64,000 nt of DNA from Sclerurus mexicanus (taxonomy: Eukaryota > Chordata > Aves > Passeriformes > Furnariidae). Shown here piece after piece: positions 28,601 to 39,315 of this stretch. Within the stretch, counting starts at the first letter, position 1; each line of letters starts with the position of its first letter. The notes under the pieces are model-generated. The model did not search any database and was not told where the DNA came from. It saw nothing but the letters and a program-made list of their open reading frames with translations. The position numbers and the translations under genes were made by a program. The stretch is taken from contig VWZF01005181.1 in assembly GCA_013396755.1 (NCBI GenBank), forward strand, positions 496,001-560,000, given 5' to 3'.

Positions 28601-31600
28601 ATAGAAACAAAAGGGTTGGGGAGTGGATTATTTATTTGGTTGTTCATTTAGGGTTTTCTAATGTGATTTTTTGGTTGGTTGGTTTGTGGTGGGATTTTGT
28701 TAGTGGTTTTTTTTAAGATTTTTATTGAGAAACTAAAAGAATTTTTTAAAAAATTAGGGTTAAAACATGCAGGTCTCACTCCAGCAAGTGCCTTAAGAAA
28801 ATTATATCACAGCACAAAAAGCACACGTTCTTTTTGCAATCAAACCTACCAAATAATAAAAGCTATAGACCTTGACCAAATGTAACATGTCCTGTAAATT
28901 CTTTAGTTCCTGCGAAGTCCTGAATATTTTGAAATAAAGTAGCAGAAAATAGAGGACAGCTCTGAGCTGTATCTCTAAACCTATTCTCCTACTCATTTCA
29001 TATTTCCCACAGGAGAGATGGAAGTCCTATCAAGTGAGTATCAAACACAATTTAGAGACTGAGGTATCAAATAAGTAAAAGGGACTACATTCTTGTCATT
29101 TTCTGTTGCTGTGATCTTTCTCTTCAAGACTGTATCAGATGTGATGCAGAATATACCAGATAGGGCCCTTGTGAGAATAAAGGCATTGAATATTGCAAAG
29201 TGGTGCAATGGGAGCCATATATAAATGCTAAGATAAATACAGATTTGATAAATTACTAGCAAAGGCACTGGAGGGAACAATACAAGATGATGCAGTCAGG
29301 CTTTTTCATCTCACTCTCATGACCCTTAGAGAAGATGTGGCTTTCCAGAACCCTGCACCTGAGGCAAGCTGTTTTAGTCATTTTATACATAATTACCCCT
29401 TGAGACCACTCAGATTCTAGGATAATAAAGTGTAGCTGTAGGTCTTCAACTGTACTGATATACGGATGTCCAGAACAGGACATTCTGTTCAAAATACAAA
29501 AAGATGCAATATGTTCACATTTCTTAGGTCTTATTGCCAGTGCTAATTTGTGTAAATGTACTGAGAAATCATGGTTTCTGTACAAAATTTAACATAGCTG
29601 CACCTTGTGCCCAGGGTTTAATCCCAAAGCTTACATGACGGTAGGGGAGACATGCAAGTTTTTGAGACTGGGACTGAAGACAGCTCCTATCAAGCTGAAG
29701 ATTTGTCCCAGCTGTCTGTGCTGAGCAGCCATTTACCTTAGCTCTTTGTATACTAGCACCTAAAAGCTAATTTGAAATAAAAGATTTCAGGCAGCTAGTG
29801 AAAGGACAATAATCATCTTTGTTCCTGAGATCCATGATTCTCAGAGCTGTTAAGCAAAGTGATAATTTGCTGCAGGGGAAGCACACTACACAAAATACAT
29901 TTTTACAAGAATGTTTATTAAGGAATACCTATATAAAAGATGTTTTGTCTTGGATCACTTTGCCTGACTGAAACATTACTTACACTAAAATCCTATTAAA
30001 AACTTGTTTAATTTAATAACACTCATTGTATTAGTTCCCCCTAAAGTAATCACTTTGTTGAGAACACACTCTGTGTTCCTTTATTTGATCTGGGAATAAA
30101 ATTATCCTGCTTTTACTTCAGTATCTCCGTATTTTTTTCTAGAATGAATAAACATGAAGCTGTCACTGAAGAGCAGGCACTGCCTCTCCTGTTGTAAACC
30201 TTTTGATTTCCGTGTTGAGGTAATTTTTCTTCACAATGATCCTTCTAGAATACTTTTTAAGCACTACATTTTCTTGCTTTCTTGTTTCCCATGTAGATAC
30301 CAGAGTAATCACAGAGACTTCTCACTGTCCTAGTAGATTTTATGTCCTATAAAGTTTTCTGTCCTTCTCATAGAACTGATAAGGTTATTTATCATGAAAA
30401 AAATTAATTTCTCAGGCACTAATGTTATTGTAATTGTTATTATAGCAACCAAAGCCACCAGTTGTGAGATTTGAACCCCTTTCATATCAGTAAAACACAC
30501 TGCATCCCTCTGTTCCATCAAGTCTTAGTTAAAGGTCTTGACTTATGCACTGTTCACCCACAAGGCCATCATTAGCTGCTAAACCCTTGCTGTGTGACCA
30601 GGCCCTCAGTGTTGCCTCCTATACTTTGCTACAGACCGCCACATTCAGCAAGGGGCTGCAGTATCTGCTGTGTAAATACTGGAGTTCCCGGTCCCTAGAA
30701 TGCGGTGGCTTCTTGGCAGTACTAGCCAAAAGATAACAAGTCAAAAATAAAAAAAAATAAGGGGGAAAAAAAAAAGAAAGAAAAAATTAAATCCAAAAAC
30801 TGTGGAGGAACTGGGTCTTTCACAGAGAGATTATTGTTATCTATTCTAGAGCATGGCGATGGCTCTTTGAATCCCAGCTCAATATTATACCTGTTCGCCT
30901 CCATGTCTCTTTAACTGTGAACCTTCTACAAAGCTGTAAACATGCATATAATACACTGTTTATGTACTGTACACATATACTAAACATCAACAAAATTCTC
31001 TCAGTTAAAGAATTAGAGATTCCTGTGTTTGTTAACTAGAAAAGAGTGTATGAAATCAAGAAATGTAAATGTTGTGTGCCTGTCATTCTTAAGAAACACT
31101 GATTTGCATGGTTTCTGAAAGTACAAACTGGTAATCTATTTGGGATACCACCAGCTTTCAGGGGATGTATTTAATTCAAATATTATTATTTGCAGCTTTC
31201 CTTCTGGCTTAGAAGACACCAGAATTCTTGTTGTAAGGTGTTATATTGATGACTGGATAGTTCCAGGGGCTAAGGAGAAGATATAAAATCACAGTGAACC
31301 CAGTGACCATTTCAAAGCTAACCCAAGTAAGTATAGTTCATTTAATCTTGTATCTGATCAAAGTACTTATTGTTCATTTAGTCCTTAGTCTGGTATCTAT
31401 CTGACAAAAACATATGAGAAATGAGTTGACTGTGTAACTGTAATTTGCCAGGCAGTTGTAAGAAATCATCTTCCGAACTGATGTATTTATTTGGTAACAC
31501 CTGTGAAGGAGCTAGCAACTCAACAGGAACAGAAATCCTGTCATCATTAGTCAAAGGACTGACACACTCAAAGGAAAAGAATAAATACCCTGGGCTTTTT

Positions 31601-32176
31601 CCTGGTTTCCTTTCCTAAATAACAGCACTTATTTCAATAACATCTCAGAGCTTAGTTAAGCAGTAGAAAGGTGGCTTTATGCAGCAGAGGGGAATGCAGC
31701 TGCTAGACGACTTCAGAGAAGATGGAAATACATGTATAGCCATGTACTAATTCAAACCCTAGAAAAAAACAAAATACCAGAGCCTCTAGCACCTCTGTGC
31801 CCCATCCCCAGCTGTCCAGGAATGCAGTGCAACTTCAAGGTTAAAAATAAGTGGGCCCTAACTTCGGGTTTCTCATTTGTCATAAAGAGGACATTTAATT
31901 TTATTTACCTCTAGTTGATTTTCATCACTGCTGACAGGGTCACCACCAGGAAACAGTCAAGCCCTCTTCTCATTGCTTGAAAGAACTTCAGTGTTTATTT
32001 CAGCTTGAATATTCTGTTGCCATAATTCAAAGACCTGCATGTCCGGTCGTTTCTTAAAACTGGAAAAGGAGGGCTCATGACTCAATATGTCTCTTTGGTA
32101 CCTTAAGAGGCTTCCAGGAACCCTGTCCTCTGCACTGCCAGGAGGGCTAGACTGTCTACCCTGAATTTTGGTGCTT
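19623..32176. other. Noncoding; no gene seen
   Basis: A mix of AT-rich DNA and short GC-richer patches (24.4-24.7 kb). Noted items are the 16-bp tandem at 23.7 kb, an A/G-rich tract at 30,748-30,785 and a near-perfect inverted repeat around 27,504-27,528. Minus-strand open frames at 22,049-22,372 (107 codons) and 29,256-29,585 (109 codons) show no domain and have ordinary AT-rich codons. Confidence 0.7.
23686..23717. repeat. 16-bp tandem duplication
   Basis: TTTCTTAAAGCCAGGT at 23,686-23,701 is followed at once by the same 16-mer with one change (C to A) at 23,702-23,717. It is a small local duplication with no gene context. Confidence 0.85.
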
Positions 32177-32239
32177 GAGCCCCACACACTGTCACCAGAG
32201 CCCCACACAATGTCACCAGAGCCCCACCAAATGCCCCAC
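32177..32239. repeat. 21-bp minisatellite, three copies
   Basis: Three head-to-tail units start at 32,177, 32,198 and 32,219. The first two are GAGCCCCACACACTGTCACCA and its one-base variant; the third is degraded after ten bases. On the minus strand the array translates as WGSGD-type heptads inside a 134-codon open frame (31,957-32,361). That frame has no recognisable domain and is probably fortuitous. Confidence 0.85.
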
Positions 32240-35200
32240 AAGGCAGCTTTGCCCCAGCTGCAAACTTTCCAAGGACTGAAAACGCAACTGAGTGTTGACA
32301 GCTGTTTCAAGCTTGTTAGCCCCAAGGAATCCACATCTGGTATGGGAAGGACATTTTTCATCTGCCTTTATTTAGCCTAATTCTCTTTAAAGTAGACAAA
32401 TGGTAAATGAATATAAACAAAGAGCAAGTAGTCTGTGTGGTATAAGAGCAAACATTATAGATTATGAGCTGAGGGACAGGGCTCAAAAGGCTCAAAATTC
32501 AGCAGCCAAGTCAGAATCACCATCTAAATTTTTCTTTACTTACTTTGGGGTTTTTAGTGCCCTCTGGAAGGACATCAACAAGATTTAGACACAAGCATAT
32601 CACTACCGTAATGAACACTGACAAAAAAAAATTGAGAAACTGGAACTGGCAATGCATTTGCAATACTTCTTCTTTGGGAATTACTACCATAATTACACCA
32701 GTTTAGAAAGCAATACCTTTGTAAGTGCTTTTACCCCATCATGTATCACACAAGGGATTATAGCATTTTAATGATCTTGGTGGCTAAATTGTACAATATC
32801 TATAATAGTACGAAATTTTTGGCCCCACTGAGGCCATAGAAAATCTCCTACTGACTTTGCTGGAACCAGCAAAATCCATCCTAATTTTTCAGGTGTGACC
32901 AGCTCCAGTCACAAAAGGGGCTTATATTTCCCTCATGCTCTTAAAATAAGAGTGAACTGATACTTTTCATATACGTATGCTACAAATGCCCTGAATTTTA
33001 TTTCATGAAAGATGTTATGACATGGAATACACTGTTTCTTCGTGAAACATGCACCTTTTAATAGCAGCTACTGAAAGGGTGATATATATATTGCTATTTG
33101 TCCTGTCACCAAATAAAATGAAATTCATAGACCTGCTCTTAGCTAACGTGATACACATTTTATGGTTAAATAAGGCCTTGAAAATGAAAATCTTCCGCCC
33201 TTCTCATGAGGTATATAGATCCAAATTAAATGAGCAAGTTACATTAAGGCACTACAAACCTTGAAAAAGGTGTATTGGCTCGTTCATTCTTCCTATGGAT
33301 AATAAACTCACCCATCAAACATCTAGAGAGCAAGCCAAGGGAAGTGAAAGTTGCCCTGCCTTAGCTTCCTTTATATGTTTTCAGTTTTCTGAAATTGGAC
33401 ATATCTTCTGCAGACGGGTCTATGAGAGATTGATATATGTCTTAAGATCAGTTTGCGCATGAAAAGATAATAATTGATCCCTGGCCACTTCATGAACCAG
33501 CATTTAGTGTGTTGTGCAACTTCAGAAATAAATCAGAATAACTACTTGAAAAATAAAAGGAGGTAAAAAAAGCTCAATTTCCTTCAGCTTTAGAAAATAT
33601 ATGTTGTGTTAGAAAAGGTGTTAACTGACAACATGTTTTAACTGACATGGCAATAAATATGACCAAGCACCAATGTTTTCTCCAGTGTGCAAACTGCCTT
33701 TGCAAGAGCCTGGAGAGATTCCCACTGGTCTCTGCAGGATTTGGCTTGAGCTCCTCTGCAGGAATTAGTTTGTGCCAGTGGAAGTAAATAGGCCCTTGGG
33801 GATGCTACTGCTGCCACTGGGGTATTTATTTTTATAATAACTTGTTGACTGGTGCAGAGATAGGAGGTCACAACCATAGCTCCTGCATACAAAACTCCAC
33901 ACCATCCATCCTTATCAGTTAGAGCCCTTTGCAAAGGAGCCTCCCTCACTATTTACTGTTTCCAGTGGCTGCTCACACTGTGTTATTCAACAATATTTTC
34001 TCTAGCTTGGCCCCTTCCTGGCTCACCGAGCCCAGCTCCACTGGAGAAGCTCTTCTTCTAACCTCCAAAATTGTCACAGATTACTCTGTTTTTACTTTCA
34101 GATCAGGTAGGAAACATGAGGGAAGCACTACTCTCTATTCAGCATCTTGAGGGAAAAGAGGGCAGTTTGGTCAGTGACCACATTTCATTAGTCAAAGAAG
34201 AAATGGGATTATTCTCTTTCCCTTGCCAGACTCTGTCACTCAAAGAAAACTGAAATGGCAATAAGAGTGAAAGGGCCTATGATAATGACACAGCACTTTC
34301 ATATCTCATGTGCTCTTTTATCAGCACTTACAGACTTCTGAACAGAGTGGAGCCCTGTAGAATTGGCTGGTTTTCACATTTATAAGAGGGTTTTTTTCTC
34401 ACTTATTTCCTGTTTTCTTACCAGCAGGCCCGTCCACATCCAGAACCTAGATAATAGTTGTGTCAGTATCTCTGCCAGCTTTGTTTAAACTCCCTTTTCT
34501 ACATTTAAAAAAAGCTTGGAGCTCCACTTATTCCCCTTCTGATACATAACTTAAGAAAAACTTGACTTGAGGCCAACAATATCTATGAAAGGAGACATAA
34601 AGCTTGGGCAGAATAGGAAACAGGTAATTCTGCTGCTCTTGCAAGTGCTGGAACATAGAGCATTTTCTAATAACTTTCTCCAGCTGCCAGTTACTTGTTC
34701 AAAATGAAACACATATTCTGCAGGGGGAAGAAGGCTGATATGTTTCTAGGCTAAAAGAAATGTTGTCTAACATCTGTTTGCCACATGGTAGCCTTAACCA
34801 AAATTTTTTCCTCCTCCGAAGTGTTGGTTGCCTTGCAATGCACCCATTGGTTGCCTGTTCCGCTCCAGTAGGAGCTTTGAACCTACAGCATGATTTCAGA
34901 ATCTGTAGGCTTCACTTCATTTTCACCAAGCCCAAACTCCCATTGGAATTCACCCGAGGAAGCAGTCAGAATAAGAGACTGAGATCTTCAAAACACAGTT
35001 CAGAGCGTCAGAGTCTTCTGGGTTGCAGCAGGAACTGAACCCCTCTGCAGTAGGTGGCCTCAATAGAAAATCATGAGCCCCCTGAATACCCACCCAGCAG
35101 CACAGCAAAGCCTAGTTAGTGTTGGACAGCTGTAACACCTTCATGATTTGTGAACAGAAAACATCAAAGGCCCCTGAATCCCAGAGTCCTAGCTCCCTCT

Positions 35201-36798
35201 CCTGGCAGAGTACCGCACTGGGAACAGGAACGGGGGTTGTACGGGGTGCTCCCCTGGCACAAGCCTGAACCCCAGCTGCGGTTCCATCAAGGAAGATGCG
35301 GAGGAACCGTGCCCTCTGTGATAAGGGCTCCTCTCTGCAAGGAGCCCAGTGGTAATCATGCAGCTATAGCTCTACCAGCAGATTAATACAGGATTAGCAA
35401 AGGCAAAATCTATTCTAGTGAAGAACATCTGTGACATAGCTTTAGCTGCATAAAAAATATGTACTTGAGCACAGATAAAACTTCATTGCTGCGTATTATC
35501 TGCAGTCCTGAGAGTTGGGGGTAGTGCAATGTATTCTCTAATACTCTGACACCAGACTGACTCACGTGCAACTGTGCCATCATTCCTCTACAACACCACC
35601 TTCTTCTTTTGCTGTTTCCTATACACATGGAGGCCATAAAGTGCCTCCCCAGACTGTAAATTACTCCTTGAGAAGCACACATCTACCTGGCTAGATAAGA
35701 ACCTGTCACTGCAGGAGGTAATGTACAAACACAGGCGATCTTATCAGTGGTCTCCAGCCCTTCAAAAACATAAGTTGTGCTTCACATATGTGAAGGCACA
35801 GCTTATTGCCCCTCTATTCCGAGTAACATCCGCAACATTCTCGCTGAATGAAATACCCACTGTCACCAGGTCCTTGTGCGCAACGTCTATGGCAGCATCA
35901 GAGGTAGAAGTGTGACACCTGCCATCATAGCCCAAGGTTGAGGTAAGGTCCTTCTCAGCCAGCAGCACGTGCCTCCACCACTTCAGGGAATGAGCTGACT
36001 CCTAATGGGGCAAAACACAGTGGGGGCTCACTGCAAGAACACAAGCCACAGAGAGTGACCCAACCTGCAAGTTGTGTACAGGTACATGAACTTTGGCCAT
36101 CTCAGCCACTGGCCATTAACAACTTGGGTTGAGTACACCAGTAGTTTATTTCTGTAGCATTTTGATTCAGTTATTCTGTGTTTCCACACCATGGGTGGCT
36201 GAAGTCCACTGAAAGCCTCCCCAGCAAATGGGCTGGGATGCCAGGGACAGGGCCTGTTTGCATCCTGCTCTTTCTGTGGAGAAAGTGGAAATGAGGTTTC
36301 CTGCACAAGTAAAACAACATGTCTCTCTTAGCAGCTTACAGTGGCCTTTTTTTAGAGGATAATTTGAGGGCTCTTTCAGTCTTTGGCAATGAGGTTACAG
36401 CTCCTGTTCATAAGGAGCACCAATCCTGGACTGAGTCCTTCCTCTGAACCTGACAGTCTGTACTTTCTGAATCAAGAGGACCAAGGCAGGGATTGCTCTC
36501 ACCACTGTTACTCAGGTAAGAAGCCCTGTTCACATTGCTGACTGCATATGTAGTTTATGTCAATACATGAGGTGGCTGATTTGTGTTTTGTAGCCACTAG
36601 AACAGCAAGCAGTCAATTACCTTAACTTCGTAATTGATTGCAAAGGGATGTGGGAAAGTTCTCCATCAGTCAGAGTTCTTAAATCAGATCATCTCTCAGA
36701 GAGGGACAGTCCACCTAGAAGTGGTTGGGGCTGATACAGAAATTATGGGGCAAAATAATTGCAAAATATTGCTGCTTTTATGCAGTAGATTAGATTAA
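32240..36798. other. Noncoding; no gene seen
   Basis: Ordinary composition with a GC-richer patch at 35.15-35.39 kb. I saw no splice-bracketed open frame and no transposon until CR1 starts at 36,799. Confidence 0.7.
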
Positions 36799-37543
36799 AA
36801 ACAAGTGCCAGATTATGCACGTGGGACAGGGCAATGCTGGGTGTACGTACAGACTGGGGAGAAGCCCTGAGAAAAGGGACCTACTGGTCTCAGCTGACAG
36901 CAAGTTGAATCAGAGTCAGCAGTGCCCTGGCAGCCAGGAGGGCCAACCATGTCCTGGGGGGCATCAGGCAAAGTATTGCCAGCCAGTCGAGGGAGGGGAT
37001 TGTCCCGCTCTGCTCTGCACCGGGGTGGCCTCACCTGGAATATTGTGTGCAGTTCGGGGCACCACAATATAAGAAAGACGTTAAGCTGTCGAAGAGTGTC
37101 CAAAGGAGGGAAATGAAGATGGTGACAGGCCTTGAGAGGAAGCCGTATGAGGAGAGGCTGAGGGCACTTGGTGTGTTCAGCCTGGAGAACAGGAAACTGA
37201 GGGGAGACCTCACTGCAGTTACAACTTCCTTGGGAGGGGAAGAGGAAGAGCAGGCACTGATCTCTTCTCTGTGATGAACAGTGACAAGACCTAAGGGAGT
37301 GGCCTGAAGTTGTGCCAGGGGAGGTTTAGGTTGGATATTAGGAAGACATTCTTCACCCAGATGGTAGTTTGGTACTGGAACAGGCTCCCCAGGGAAGTGG
37401 TCACAGCACTAAGGCTGACAGAGTTAAGAAGCGTTTGGACAATACTCTCAGGCGCATGATGTGACTGTTGGGGTGTCTTGTGCGGGACCAGGAGTTGGAT
37501 TTCAATGGTCACTGTGGGTCTCTTCCAACTAGTACATGAATTT
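36799..37543 (+). mobile_element. 5'-truncated CR1 LINE (CR1-J/Y-like), end of ORF2
   Basis: This is the 3' part of a chicken-repeat-1 non-LTR retrotransposon. It was recognised by nucleotide and protein similarity to the well-known CR1 ORF2 C-terminus, recalled from memory rather than from a search. Three frames read it in pieces. From 36,815 one frame gives MHVGQGNAGCTYRLG and later SKLNQSQQC. A 2-bp loss near 36,923 moves the reading to a second frame, which stays open from 36,924 to about 37,215 (QFGAPQYKKDVKL, then PYEERLRALGVFSLENRKLRGDL). A 1-bp loss near 37,216 shifts to a third frame. That frame meets TAA at 37,292, then shows FRLDIRKTFFTQ and WNRLPREVV, and is broken by another 1-bp loss near 37,424. 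The reverse-transcriptase core, endonuclease and ORF1 are absent, as is usual for CR1 truncation. The 3' end shows the typical TCTTCCAACT but no clear 8-bp ATTCTATG tail. It is a dead, fairly old copy. Confidence 0.95.
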
Positions 37544-37562
37544 TTACCTGAGGAGGTTGGTA

Positions 37563-37582
37563 TGTATGCCCATGGGCATACA
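37563..37582. repeat. 20-bp perfect palindrome just after CR1
   Basis: TGTATGCCCATGGGCATACA reads the same on both strands with no spacer. The pairing fails at the next base on each side (A at 37,562, G at 37,583). It lies about 20 bp beyond the recognisable CR1 end. It could be chance, a dimeric protein site or a remnant of another insertion. No family is recognised. Confidence 0.9.
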
Positions 37583-38805
37583 GGGTAGACTGTAAATGGG
37601 TACTAACTCCTTTTTTTAATTATTTTGCAGGGCTGGGCATGTATGGGTGGAGCTGTTATTCTGCCTCCTAAGTACCTCTTCTGGAAAAGATCTTACAATG
37701 TATTGTTTCAGGTAAAAAGCATTCATTCCTTCGCTCCCAGCTGCAGCTGATATAGTAGGAGAGAGCTGCCCAACCTTAGTTTACAGACCAGTTTGGCCAA
37801 CACAGCCTGTTAGGTAAAGACAGACCAGCACACTCAGAGTGGTGTGGAATATTGCTGCTGATTGTGCTCACTGAACCATGCTTTGTCAGCTGCATCCATG
37901 TCAGGGGAGCATGTCCAAGACCAGTTACAGCTAATAAGGCTCTGTCTGAGGAGGAAAATGACACCAGAAAGAGATTTATGATAATTTCAAGCACAGAATA
38001 AGCAGTATGAACAGATGAGCCTCAAAGAATGGCAAGGTGCTCTTTACATACAAATGTTTTCAGCAGGGGGAAAGGAGGAAAATCAGAAAATGCTAAAATG
38101 AACTATAACAAACACTTTTTTCTGAGTAAAGTTGCTTTGCATTTCCCACGGGAATCAGTTGAATGAGAGAAGATTAAAAAAAAGAAGAGCAGAAACTGCT
38201 TCCAACACAGAACAAACCCTGAGTGCCAAGAACATGCTCCAGATTTTTTTAAAGATGCCTGGCTCTTATCTCAGCCCTGATTCATCACAGTTTACTCCCA
38301 GAATTATTCAGAATTCAAGGACCTTGCTCCTGTGGGGTTAATGGGTTACATTCAGCATTGAAACCCATGACACAAATAGCTGCTTAATTATTCAGTCCAG
38401 ACTGGGTTTAGTGGCTAATCGAAATAAAAATAGCAACAGCAAAAATTACATTGTTTTATGTTCTGTAGGTGGAACGATTTTTTTGTTTTAACCATGTAAT
38501 CCAGGACCATGCACAAGCAGGAGGGGGCCCATGTAAAGGAGGGGTTGTGCTGCTTGTGACACAAAAGATTAGCATGCTTATGACTGAAGAGGAGGAAAAG
38601 GAAAACACTGCCATAAAAGTGACAGTAGAGGTGAAGAATTGTGGCGAATGTGTAATGCACCACTGAAAAGATACAGAAGAAAACATACCAAACTGAAAGT
38701 CCTATCATATCTATCCTGTTATTCCAAGGCATGAATTAATTTGAAAAGAAGAAGCTGCTGTTCTCATTGGCTCACATCATTTGTTCATAAACACAGGCAA
38801 GAAAT

Positions 38806-39045
38806 ATGCTAAAGTGTTACGGTTACCATAATTACGATTTTGTTAAAAAAATGCAGCGGTGGTTTTCCACCCCGAATTTTGCTCAAGCAGCCATTGTGGC
38901 TGGTACCAGCGAGGAGGTAATGACACAGACTGCAGCTACTCCAGGAGCAAACACAGTAAATCTCATGCTTCAAATGCACCAGCCACACAGGATGTCACAG
39001 CATATTACAAGCACAGGAGCACCTAGAGGTATCAGCCAGTCCTGA
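38806..39045 (+). other. ATG-started open frame of 79 codons, doubtful
   Basis: A true ATG opens a frame with composition less biased than its neighbours: FAQAAIVAGTSEEVMTQT followed by a Met/Gln/His-rich end. No motif, signal peptide or homologue is recognised, and third-position GC is modest. A possible donor (GAG/GTAATG at about 38,917) lies inside the frame. It is probably chance; it is kept here only because it is cleaner than most open frames in the window. Confidence 0.08.
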
Positions 39046-39299
39046 TACAAGGAATTGGGTGCAGCTAAACAAAGGTACAGTGCCAAACCAATCCTGGCAG
39101 ACATATGTCGCTCCAGTAGCAGGCAAAACCCATTTATAATGCGTGGGTCTAAATTGCGTGGGATTTCTGCAAAGGGTCAGACCTAGCATTTATTTAATTG
39201 AGCCCTGTTTTGAAAGCATGCTGTGCTGCAGGATGGAAATAGACATCCCAAAGAATCAAACAGGACCACTTTAAGCCCAAATCATCACTAAATACAACA

Positions 39300-39315
39300 C
39301 TGCTGTATACAGCAG
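39300..39315. repeat. 16-bp perfect palindrome
   Basis: CTGCTGTATACAGCAG is self-complementary without a spacer. It could be chance at this scale or a dimeric transcription-factor site. Confidence 0.85.

Noticed and set aside
30466..30476. Minus-strand GGTTCAAATCT, another B-box-like word
   Set aside because: Weak A-box candidate only; flanks do not fold as a tRNA and do not match a known SINE by eye.
31287..31310. 12-base match to the start of miR-128
   Set aside because: The match stops after twelve bases and the upstream sequence cannot form the precursor stem.
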